In this document: positions 54,596 to 61,851 of the stretch, piece after piece | How positions within the stretch are numbered: position 1 is the stretch's first letter | Layout of the letters: every line of letters begins with the position of its first letter | Translations under genes and position numbers: made by a program | Notes under the pieces: model-generated | Database searches by the model: none | Seen by the model: only the letters and a program-made list of their open reading frames with translations | What the model was told of the DNA's origin: nothing | Source: Cyclobacteriaceae bacterium | GTDB taxonomy: Bacteria; Bacteroidota; Bacteroidia; Cytophagales; Cyclobacteriaceae | Length of the DNA: 64,000 bases | Direction of reading: 5' to 3' | NCBI GenBank assembly: GCA_016786585.1 | Contig: JAEUUI010000030.1 | Span: 248,001 to 312,000, forward strand

Positions 54596-55309
54596 ATGGA
54601 AATAAAGAAGAAATTTATTGGATTCAAATCAGCAGATAGACCTTCCCTAGGACTAGCATTAATCTTTGATATATCCGGCTTTACAATGTTTTATAACAAA
54701 CCGGATATACATTTTTATGTTACAAATTATATAAATCATATAGTTGACTGCGTGGACTCAACAATATGGGGTGGTACCGCATACTATACAGAGCCACCAA
54801 AAGAAATAGATCCCTTGAAATTAAAACCATCAATGCGCAAATTTTTAGGAGATGGGATGTTATATGTATGGGAAGATACTGACGAGCGCTTTTTAAGTAG
54901 TCCCAATCTTAAAATTAATCTAATTAATAGATTATGGAATCTTCAAAAGTATTTTTCATCTATAAACAAGAAATTATTAGAAGAAATGCCCATTGGAGAT
55001 TTACCTAAATCTGTAAAATTTGGTATTGCCCAAGGAACAATATATAAACTAGTTGAAGAGGATAATACTATAGACTACATTGGGCCTTGTATAAACTTAG
55101 CATCTAGACTTGTGAAATATTGCCCCGAAATAAATTTCGTAGCATCTGCCAGATTGGACCTGCCCAAAGATAAATTAGAAGCCAATAGGTATTTTAGAAT
55201 AATCGCAAAAGAACTTCGGAGTTTTGAAAACGAGATCATAATTGTTGACAAAAATGATTATTCAAAAGTTTCGGAAAACGATAAAAAAAGATTATTCACT
55301 TCGCTATAA
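54596..55309 (+). CDS. Stand-alone class III nucleotide cyclase
   Basis: A 237-residue soluble protein consisting only of a cyclase homology domain. Metal-binding Asp residues are D25 in IFDISGFT and D86 in KFLGDGML. The transition-state pair is N167 and R171 in INLASRL. K82 and D160 (DYIG) sit where adenylyl cyclases carry their base-specifying Lys and Asp. All catalytic positions are therefore intact, and ATP is the predicted substrate, though pyrimidine use as in Pycsar cyclases is not excluded. There is no sensor or membrane domain. It is the first gene of an AT-rich operon (ATPase 17 bases downstream), with codon use unlike its neighbours, suggesting transfer. Confidence 0.85.
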   Translation: MEIKKKFIGFKSADRPSLGLALIFDISGFTMFYNKPDIHFYVTNYINHIVDCVDSTIWGGTAYYTEPPKEIDPLKLKPSMRKFLGDGMLYVWEDTDERFLSSPNLKINLINRLWNLQKYFSSINKKLLEEMPIGDLPKSVKFGIAQGTIYKLVEEDNTIDYIGPCINLASRLVKYCPEINFVASARLDLPKDKLEANRYFRIIAKELRSFENEIIIVDKNDYSKVSENDKKRLFTSL

Positions 55310-55326
55310 CTGTAAAATAATTTTCC

Positions 55327-56688
55327 ATGGCGGTTCATTCAAATTATGAAATTCGTTGGAAGAATTTCAAAGGATTTAAAGATACAGGTTGGATTGAAAT
55401 CAAACCCATTACTATCCTTTTAGGATCTAATAATTCTGGGAAAACCAGTTTGATTGCACCACTACTTCTAATGAATCAAACTATTTCTTCCAAGGATACT
55501 ACGACCCCATTAATTGTTAAAGGAGACGTTTACGATGGCGGAACAATCGAAGAGCTATCTCACGAGTATGACTTGAAAAACGATATATTTTTTGGTTTTA
55601 AATATCACATTCACAAGTCAAATAAATCATTAAAGAAAATTGGAACTTACCCTCCGGGTGCGTTTGAAGTTGAGTTTTCGGTGAGGAATGACGGGGATCA
55701 ATTTATTAAAAAAGAAACAATCTATGATATGTACTTTCGGGAATTCTTCTGTCTAAAGAAAGAAGAAGGCTCAGCTTATCAATTGACTAGTAGTGATTTC
55801 AAAAAAATTAACGCTCATGAGAAAGAAACAATTGGAAAAAGTAAACCTTTAAACTTTCTATTTTCGCCAAATTCGGTCATATCAGCATTTCGTAAAGAGT
55901 TAAAAAAAGATGAGAACTCTATTGAGAATTTTAGTTCAAATTTTTCAAAATTACTTCAAGCGATATCATACAATTATTCAATGGTATCAAAATTAATTGG
56001 GGGCCTAAGCTACATAGGACCAATTCGTGAAAATCCCCATCGTCATTATGAAATTGGAAATGAATCCTACAAAACAGTCGGACACAAAGGCGAAAATACA
56101 GCTAATCTGCTAAAGAAGAATATCGGTAAAATTCAAAACGATTTAGATTTTTGGGTTAAGAAGTTTGGTTTCGGAGACAAAATATTATTCAAACATCTCT
56201 CCAGTACCATATATTCAATACTTTTTACAGAAATAAATTCCAACTCTCAAACCAATATCGCCAATGTCGGTTTTGGCGCTTCTCAAATATTACCTTTAAT
56301 AGTTCAAGCCTTAGTATCGCCAAAAGAATCGTTAACGATAGCAGAACAACCCGAAATACATTTAAATCCAAAACTACAATGCGTTTTAGCCGATCTATTT
56401 GCGTTCATGGTAAAACGTGATCAGAGAATAATTGTAGAAACACATAGTGAACATTTACTTTTAAGATTGAGGCTATTAATTGCAAATAAAACCTTGAAGT
56501 CAAAAGACGTTGCGATTTATTTTATTGAAAAAGAAAAAGGAAACTCTGTAATTAAACGACTCAATATTGAAGAGGATGGACATATAAGTAATAATGAATG
56601 GCCTAAGGATTTCTTTGAAGATTCTCTTCGAGAATCTTTAGCCTTAGCAACAGCTCAGATAAAAAGAAAGAGCAAATCAAAAAATTAA
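55327..56688 (+). CDS. OLD/DUF3696-type AAA ATPase
   Basis: A 453-residue ABC-like AAA ATPase. Walker A is G33-S-N-N-S-G-K-T-S41. The signature-like loop is VGFGASQ (314-320). Walker B is LTIAEQPEIHLNP with E340 and E343. The switch His is H373 in ETHSEH. The C-terminal segment (DGHISNNEWPKDFFEDSL) is the DUF3696 hallmark. A non-conserved insert (about 60-220) lies between Walker A and the rest. There is no TOPRIM nuclease domain, unlike full OLD proteins. Related ATPases act as sensors in phage-defence systems together with a nuclease partner. It is AT-rich and 6 bases upstream of the PIN gene. Confidence 0.88.
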   Translation: MAVHSNYEIRWKNFKGFKDTGWIEIKPITILLGSNNSGKTSLIAPLLLMNQTISSKDTTTPLIVKGDVYDGGTIEELSHEYDLKNDIFFGFKYHIHKSNKSLKKIGTYPPGAFEVEFSVRNDGDQFIKKETIYDMYFREFFCLKKEEGSAYQLTSSDFKKINAHEKETIGKSKPLNFLFSPNSVISAFRKELKKDENSIENFSSNFSKLLQAISYNYSMVSKLIGGLSYIGPIRENPHRHYEIGNESYKTVGHKGENTANLLKKNIGKIQNDLDFWVKKFGFGDKILFKHLSSTIYSILFTEINSNSQTNIANVGFGASQILPLIVQALVSPKESLTIAEQPEIHLNPKLQCVLADLFAFMVKRDQRIIVETHSEHLLLRLRLLIANKTLKSKDVAIYFIEKEKGNSVIKRLNIEEDGHISNNEWPKDFFEDSLRESLALATAQIKRKSKSKN

Positions 56689-56694
56689 TAAATA

Positions 56695-57210
56695 ATGACT
56701 TTTGATATTGTAATAGATACTAATGTACTTTTGCATGCCAGTAATGATCAAGAATCACGGCAAGAAGATGCCATAAAGCTAATTACTTACTTACTTGAGT
56801 CTACAGAGCTACTTTGCGTAGATCCAAAATTCACTAGCAATGAGACAACCAACAGAAGTATTATTGGATATGAATACTTATTACACTTAAAACACGGAAT
56901 GCTTGGTTATTCTTTCGTTGCTAAAATGGCGTCAAGTAAGCGGATTTCTGAAATAAGCCATAGCAGCAATGCTTCAATTTCAAGAGCCATAAATAAATGC
57001 CTATCAAACAAACATGATAGAATATTTCTGAAAGTTGCTATAAATTCAATTGGAAAAATACTAGTAAGTCATGATTTCACTGATTTTAGCATTGATAAAA
57101 GAAAATTTATTAGGAAAACCTTCGAAACTGAAATTATAACTGCTAAAGATTATGCTTACGAAGAAAATATTCCTAAGGAAGAGGATGAAGAAATGTTAGA
57201 AAAAGATTAG
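56695..57210 (+). CDS. PIN-domain nuclease, probable effector
   Basis: A 171-residue protein with the PIN-like acidic residues D8 (VIDTNVLLHA), D108 (KHDRIFLKVA), and D127 and D130 (VSHDFTDF), plus E60 as a possible fourth ligand. The pattern is that of metal-dependent ribonucleases of the VapC/PIN fold. Residues 45-105 form a helical insert, and the tail (160-171) is strongly acidic. No small antitoxin gene precedes it; its partner appears to be the ATPase. It is the last gene of the AT-rich operon. Confidence 0.8.
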   Translation: MTFDIVIDTNVLLHASNDQESRQEDAIKLITYLLESTELLCVDPKFTSNETTNRSIIGYEYLLHLKHGMLGYSFVAKMASSKRISEISHSSNASISRAINKCLSNKHDRIFLKVAINSIGKILVSHDFTDFSIDKRKFIRKTFETEIITAKDYAYEENIPKEEDEEMLEKD

Positions 57211-57417
57211 TAGCTATTTGCTATTATTTTGCAACGTCATTACCACCACGGCAGGTGCTTGCATATACTCTCCTGTCATTTCGAACGAGTTATGTAAAGT
57301 AAAGTACAAAACGATCCCTGAGAAATCTTCTAATGTTCGGAGACTTCTTGTGGTGAGCTTGGTCCGTCTGTCTTCGACTCCTCCCAGCCTGATGGCAGGC
57401 TGGGAAGTGCCACTGGA
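57211..57417. repeat. Intergenic repeat remnant with strong hairpin at the right edge of the island
   Basis: Contains TGTCATTTCGAACGAG and GAGAAATCTTC segments of the type found in dispersed intergenic repeats of Cytophagales (from memory), and a perfect 10-bp hairpin TCCCAGCCTG-ATGG-CAGGCTGGGA (57382-57405). No T tract follows on the plus strand. No gene is supported here. Confidence 0.4.
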
Positions 57418-58416
57418 CTAATTTGCTTTCTTCATCCCAATGTTCTCAATCGCGAACCGCTCCATCTCCCTATAAACGCTTTCTACATCTTTCGATACAA
57501 GCGATGAGCCGAGCACGTGTGCCCCGGCATTCGGAATGGCGATCGCTTCTTTCAGACTGTCGGGTGTACCCAGTTGCATATGCATTTCAAGCATGGCACT
57601 TACTTTTACTTCCGGATCCTGATGTTCTTCGTCCTTATAGTAGTACAGCGTCAGGCACGGTTGTTTCACGCGTTTAAAGGTTTCTTCTGTCATGCTCGTT
57701 TCTACCAGTTCTTCCAGTTGTACGAGTGCCTCAATGCGATATTTACTATTCCAGTATTTCGCGCGCTCCGGATCGGGCACCCATTCGCGATACTTTCCAC
57801 CCAGCACAGTTTGCGCAATCTTCAATCCCCAGGGATCATTCAATAAAAATGCAGCCGGATCATTAATGGCAATGTTGGGCGACATATTCATCAGCGCATA
57901 CACATCGTCCGGGTATTCAGCAGCCAGCATAAGTCCGACTGTACCGCCCGTGGAACAGGTAACTAAAATAATCTTATCTCCGATCGCTTTACCCATTGCC
58001 AGCGCTTCCTTGGCACTGTTCCAAAAACGATCCGCTGTAAAGTTCAGCAGCGTTTCTGTTGTATCGATTCCATGATCCGACAATCGCGCAAGGTAGAGGT
58101 TCGCGCCAAACGCTTTGGCAAACTGACGATGCACGGGATCGCCCTCCATCTGGCTGGCTGAAAAGCCGTGCAGATAAACAACTGCATACTCTGTTTTCTT
58201 TGGTACAGAATCCGCCCAAACAATTCGTGCTTCATTATCCGGCTTGAGCTTATGCATGTGTTCCTTCATGGAGATAAATGCATTCAGCGCCACCGGTTCA
58301 CCCGCCATCGGGCTAAACACTTTATTGTACTCCGGGTGTTTGGGTTTCGGACCAGCGAAGTAAACAATCACAAGGATCAGCAATAAAACCGCAACGGAGA
58401 TAAGAAAACGCTTCAT
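57418..58416 (-). CDS. Membrane-anchored alpha/beta-hydrolase
   Basis: A 332-residue protein with an N-terminal transmembrane or signal-anchor helix (about residues 4-21). The hydrolase core has an oxyanion segment VVYLHGFSASQMEG and a nucleophile elbow T153-C-S155-T-G-G, in which Thr replaces the first Gly of G-x-S-x-G. A late His in NAGAHVLGS completes the triad. The start at 58416 (MKRFLISVAVLL) is preferred to 58437. Its substrate is unknown; a carboxylesterase or lysophospholipase-like role would fit. Confidence 0.85.
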   Translation of the reverse strand: MKRFLISVAVLLLILVIVYFAGPKPKHPEYNKVFSPMAGEPVALNAFISMKEHMHKLKPDNEARIVWADSVPKKTEYAVVYLHGFSASQMEGDPVHRQFAKAFGANLYLARLSDHGIDTTETLLNFTADRFWNSAKEALAMGKAIGDKIILVTCSTGGTVGLMLAAEYPDDVYALMNMSPNIAINDPAAFLLNDPWGLKIAQTVLGGKYREWVPDPERAKYWNSKYRIEALVQLEELVETSMTEETFKRVKQPCLTLYYYKDEEHQDPEVKVSAMLEMHMQLGTPDSLKEAIAIPNAGAHVLGSSLVSKDVESVYREMERFAIENIGMKKAN

Positions 58417-58530
58417 ACTTGGAAGGGAGAATATCAACGAAGGTAGTGAAAAAACAGTATGAGTGCTTTGATCGGTAAGGTGACATCACTTACGAGAATT
58501 TGGTATTCTATAAGGGGATGCTTCGCCTTC

Positions 58531-58600
58531 GGCTCAGCATGACGGTTAAGAACACCTTCGCCTCCTTCGACTACGCTCAGGAGGGCTCAGCATGACGGTT
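58531..58600. repeat. Short direct repeats and a GGAGG/CCTCC hairpin in the intergenic region
   Basis: GGCTCAGCATGACGGTT occurs at 58531-58547 and again at 58584-58600. Between them CCTCC (58561-58565) and GGAGG (58580-58584) flank TTCGACTACGCTCA. This resembles dispersed intergenic repeat families of Bacteroidota. No gene is seen in 58417-58680. Confidence 0.6.
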
Positions 58601-58680
58601 CACAAAATCGTTTTCTGCTACGGGCAAAAGTCAGAATGATGCACAAACAAAATCGTTCAAAAAGTATATCTTGTATCGTC

Positions 58681-59277
58681 ATGAAAGCCAGGTTACGTTC
58701 AATTACTCTGCTTGTTTTCGCGTCTGCGATGCTATCAGGCTGTATGCGTCAAATGATGGAAATCAGCAAAGCTGCAACGATGAAGGCGGTTCAGCCCGAT
58801 TTTGAACAAGTTGACTTCCAGGAACTGATGACCCGTTACATGAATAAAGATGCATCCGCCGGAGATGACATCGAGGGGATTTACTCAGTGTCTATTGTTG
58901 TCGAAAAGAAAAACAAACCCCTGTTCGCATCGGAAGAGCAACAGCGGGTTGTTGAACGAAAAGAAAATTACGCCACGGTAGCCATTTTACGGGATCATAC
59001 TTCCGGCCGGGAGTTCATGGAAATATCGCTTGAAAAAGAAAAGCAGGCTTCATACTCCGTGCGGGGAGAATTCACCGGTATGAACGATCGGAACATTCTA
59101 ATTTATAAACACTTCGAACCAAAAGACAAAAGCCTGACGTATACATTTTCGTTCGACAAAGACCGCGACATGCTGGAAGGTGTACGTACCGAGGTGAGCG
59201 GCAAAACTGAGTACACGTATAAAATGGTGTATCTGAAACTGCAGCCGAAGCGCAATACTACAGGAAGCGGAAATTAA
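58681..59277 (+). CDS. Hypothetical lipoprotein
   Basis: A 198-residue protein beginning MKARLRSITLLVFASAMLSGCMRQ, with the LSGC lipobox. The mature part is mixed alpha/beta and has no recognised domain. The start at 58681 is chosen because the lipoprotein signal begins there; an in-frame ATG at 58636 would add 15 polar residues ahead of it. It is monocistronic. Function unknown. Confidence 0.75.
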   Translation: MKARLRSITLLVFASAMLSGCMRQMMEISKAATMKAVQPDFEQVDFQELMTRYMNKDASAGDDIEGIYSVSIVVEKKNKPLFASEEQQRVVERKENYATVAILRDHTSGREFMEISLEKEKQASYSVRGEFTGMNDRNILIYKHFEPKDKSLTYTFSFDKDRDMLEGVRTEVSGKTEYTYKMVYLKLQPKRNTTGSGN

Positions 59278-59302
59278 AAACGCCCCGCATTGCTGCGAGG
59301 CG
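59276..59302 (-). terminator. Terminator of the small lipoprotein gene on the minus strand
   Basis: CGCCCCGCA (59281-59289) and TGCGAGGCG (59294-59302) pair with one mismatch around TTGC; on the minus strand TTTTTAATTT follows. It lies 48 bases beyond the stop at 59351 and touches the stop of the plus-strand lipoprotein. Confidence 0.6.
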
Positions 59303-59350
59303 CCAACCTGTTCCTTTGCGTATGCTCAGGACTACCATGAATTTTAATTA

Positions 59351-59827
59351 TCAGAATATTATATCTTTTGTTCGTGCGGTTGTTCTTTTCTTGCTTTCTG
59401 CCTTACGACCCGCGTAGTAGCCGTCTCTCCAAAGCGTTGCTTCACAAAAATCTTTTACGGTATTTGAATAACGGTCGCGAACGTAGTAGTTCAAACTGAT
59501 CTGATCGCTGTAAATCGTTCCCGAACCTTCAATCTCATAGCCATCAATTACCTGGTAAGGAATGTTGATCGCATCGTAGGAAACAGTTGCATAAACTGAT
59601 AATCCATCCATATAAAGATTCTCCAGATATACTTCGTTTGGACGATTTCCGGCAGAAATCCACACATCGTATTCATAATACTCATGGTACGTCTGGCTGT
59701 ATTCTTCCGTAGCGTGCGTACCGACAATGCGGTCGCGTGAACGGTAAGGTCTTTCGGTATCAACCATGTACACATCACATGAAGCAAGCGCGATAAGCGC
59801 AATCAAAAACAGTAATGACCTTTTCAT
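59351..59827 (-). CDS. Small Tyr-rich lipoprotein
   Basis: A 158-residue protein beginning MKRSLLFLIALIALASCDVY, with the ASC lipobox. The mature part is unusually rich in Tyr, Asp and Arg and has a beta-strand pattern. No domain is recognised. The start at 59827 is preferred to 59962, since the upstream frame runs through the intergenic inverted repeat. Probably an outer-membrane or periplasmic lipoprotein of unknown role. Confidence 0.72.
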   Translation of the reverse strand: MKRSLLFLIALIALASCDVYMVDTERPYRSRDRIVGTHATEEYSQTYHEYYEYDVWISAGNRPNEVYLENLYMDGLSVYATVSYDAINIPYQVIDGYEIEGSGTIYSDQISLNYYVRDRYSNTVKDFCEATLWRDGYYAGRKAESKKRTTARTKDIIF

Positions 59828-59915
59828 AACACTGGGATTTAAAGTCATGTGGTATAATACAAGGCACATGCCAACTCGAAAAGGTGAGAAATTGAAATGG
59901 AATACCGCCTTTTTG

Positions 59916-59973
59916 CCCTCACCCCGTCCTACCGGACACCCCTCTCCCTTGGGAGAGGGCAAAGGGGTGAGGG
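59916..59973. repeat. Nested inverted-repeat element
   Basis: Outer arms CCCTCACCCC (59916-59925) and GGGGTGAGGG (59964-59973) enclose an inner hairpin CCCTCTCCC-TT-GGGAGAGGG (59940-59959). Elements of this CCCTCACCCC type are dispersed in many bacterial genomes. It lies between ftsZ and the Tyr-rich lipoprotein gene. Confidence 0.75.
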
Positions 59974-60011
59974 TAAAAAAACAAAAGCCCCGGCCGTCCG
60001 CCAGGGCTTTT
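59974..60011 (-). terminator. Rho-independent terminator downstream of ftsZ
   Basis: AAAAGCCC (59983-59990) and GGGCTTTT (60004-60011) form an 8-bp stem; on the minus strand TTTTGTTTTTTTA follows. It lies 160 bases after the ftsZ stop. The stretch 60012-60170 between them shows nothing else. Confidence 0.7.
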
Positions 60012-60170
60012 CAAAGGTTAAAAAGTAATCAGGTTAGGAACCTGAACTAATATTCAGGCAACTCAGCACCGGCAAAAAATATTTACCACCAACAACCACT
60101 ACGAATGGAGTAAAATACCGGACGTGCTGAATATGCCATACCTTTGAAGTCTTAGAAACCTTTATCGACA

Positions 60171-61766
60171 TCAGTCAACATTATCGTGCAAGAACTTGTT
60201 GTTGCCCAACAAGCTGTTATCATCATTGAGATTATACTTAGAGATCAACGGCTCTGAAGAATGCGGAACGTTATCCATCTTCACACCTCTTCTTAAGTAA
60301 GCCGGCAGTGCCCACTTCTCGTTGAACTCTTCTTTGGTCATCTCCTGCTTGCGCGCATTCTTCAACTTCTCCTTCCGTTCTTTTGCCTGTTCCTGCAAAC
60401 GCTGTTTAGCAGAACGAACCTCCATCATCCCGTCTTCGTTGATGATCTGATCGCCATACTTCTCTGTTTCGCGTTCAAACTCATCATCATGATTGCCGAA
60501 CAAGCTGTCATCACTGAAATCATCTTCTGCATCTTTAACAGGAGCTTTGCTCACGGGCATATCGAACACGAATTGACGCTGTACCGGTTTTTCGTCCTCA
60601 TCTTCTTCCTGCTTTTTCACAGGCTTCACAGGCTCTTCGGTTTTCTTTAACTGGATTTCATTTGAGTGATTGATGTTCTCTTGTTCGAACATCCAAATCT
60701 GACTGCGATCAAGGTCGTGAACTTTCTTCTTGTCCTCCTCCGCTTCAGCCATCTTTGTTTCTTCAGCAAGATTCTCTTCTGTCTGGAAGCCGGTTGCAAT
60801 AACGGTTACGCGCAAACGATCGCCCAATGCAGCATCCACTCCATGACCGAAGATCATTTCTGCTTCCTGACCGGCCTGCTCCTGGATGTATTCGGTAATC
60901 TCGGTGAGTTCATCCATCGACAGTTCAGCCTCAGCTCCAGATACAATCGACAACAGAATTTTCTTTGCGCCCATGATGTCGCAATTATCAAGCAATGGCG
61001 AGCTTAACGCTCCGCTTGCAGCATTACGTGCACGGCCTTCGCCTTTGGTTTCCGCTGTACCCATCACCGCCGGACCTGCGTTACGCATGACGGTGCGCAC
61101 ATCCTGGAAGTCAACGTTTACGTAACCTGCCAGCGTTATAATCTCCGCAATACCTTTTGCTGCAGTAGTCAATACATTATCCGCTTGCGCGAAGGCAGCT
61201 CCGATCGGGAGGTTGCCATAGATTTCGCGAAGCTTGTCGTTCAGGATCACAATTACCGTATCGCAATTGTTGCGTAACGCTGCGATACCGGAATTGGCCT
61301 GCTCTAATTTTTTCTTTCCTTCGAACTGGAACGGCTCGGTTACGATACCTACCGTAAGAATGCCCATGCTCTTGGCGATCTTTGCAATCACCGGGGCTGC
61401 ACCCGTTCCGGTACCACCGCCCATACCGGCTGTGATAAACACCATCTTGGTTCCTTCGAGGAACTCACGGATTTGCTCTTTACTTTCGATCGCTGCGCCT
61501 TTTCCTACTTTAGGATTTGCACCGCAACCGAGACCTTCCGTAAGGTCGACACCAATTTGCAATTTGGTTGGTACAGGACTCGCGTTAAGTGCCTGTAAAT
61601 CGGTATTACATACTACGAACTCAACGTCTTTAATTCCCTGACGGAACATGTGGTTTACAGCGTTGCTTCCGCCTCCGCCAACACCGATCACTTTGATAAT
61701 CGATCGCGGAGCGCCCAGCGTGTTGTGCTTGGGTAGATCAAATTTGTACGATCCGGTTTCTAACAT
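60171..61766 (-). CDS. ftsZ: Cell division GTPase FtsZ
   Basis: A 531-residue tubulin homologue that forms the Z ring at mid-cell. It has the GTP-binding signature G116-G-G-T-G-T-G122 and the T7-type NVDFQDVRTVM segment. It is longer than E. coli FtsZ (383) because of an acidic linker from about residue 335 to 480. The FtsA-binding-type motif LPAYLRRGVK is followed by a further tail ending LGNNKFLHDNVD, an arrangement I recognise as usual in Cytophagales. The gene follows ftsA after 85 bases. Confidence 0.97.
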   Translation of the reverse strand: MLETGSYKFDLPKHNTLGAPRSIIKVIGVGGGGSNAVNHMFRQGIKDVEFVVCNTDLQALNASPVPTKLQIGVDLTEGLGCGANPKVGKGAAIESKEQIREFLEGTKMVFITAGMGGGTGTGAAPVIAKIAKSMGILTVGIVTEPFQFEGKKKLEQANSGIAALRNNCDTVIVILNDKLREIYGNLPIGAAFAQADNVLTTAAKGIAEIITLAGYVNVDFQDVRTVMRNAGPAVMGTAETKGEGRARNAASGALSSPLLDNCDIMGAKKILLSIVSGAEAELSMDELTEITEYIQEQAGQEAEMIFGHGVDAALGDRLRVTVIATGFQTEENLAEETKMAEAEEDKKKVHDLDRSQIWMFEQENINHSNEIQLKKTEEPVKPVKKQEEDEDEKPVQRQFVFDMPVSKAPVKDAEDDFSDDSLFGNHDDEFERETEKYGDQIINEDGMMEVRSAKQRLQEQAKERKEKLKNARKQEMTKEEFNEKWALPAYLRRGVKMDNVPHSSEPLISKYNLNDDNSLLGNNKFLHDNVD

Positions 61767-61807
61767 AACTTTAATTTTTAGTGGTTGCTTCTTTTAGTTG
61801 GGCATTT

Positions 61808-61840
61808 GGTGTTATGAGTTAGCAATTAAAGCGTAACACC
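61808..61840. other. 7-bp inverted repeat in the ftsA-ftsZ gap
   Basis: GGTGTTA (61808-61814) and TAACACC (61834-61840) with a 19-base AT-rich loop; no T tract follows in the direction of transcription. It may be a leader structure or attenuator for ftsZ, or chance. Confidence 0.25.
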
Positions 61841-61851
61841 TAATACCGGTT

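Noticed and set aside
54596-57210. Assigning the island to Pycsar
   Set aside because: The cyclase fits, but neither partner has a visible cyclic-nucleotide-binding, TIR or transmembrane effector domain as in described Pycsar systems.
56695-57210. Calling the PIN gene a VapC toxin of a toxin-antitoxin pair
   Set aside because: No small antitoxin gene precedes it; the upstream partner is a 453-residue ATPase, and the protein is longer than typical VapC.
57218-57421. 67-codon frame after the PIN gene
   Set aside because: It runs through the intergenic repeat remnant and hairpin and overlaps the hydrolase stop; no protein features.
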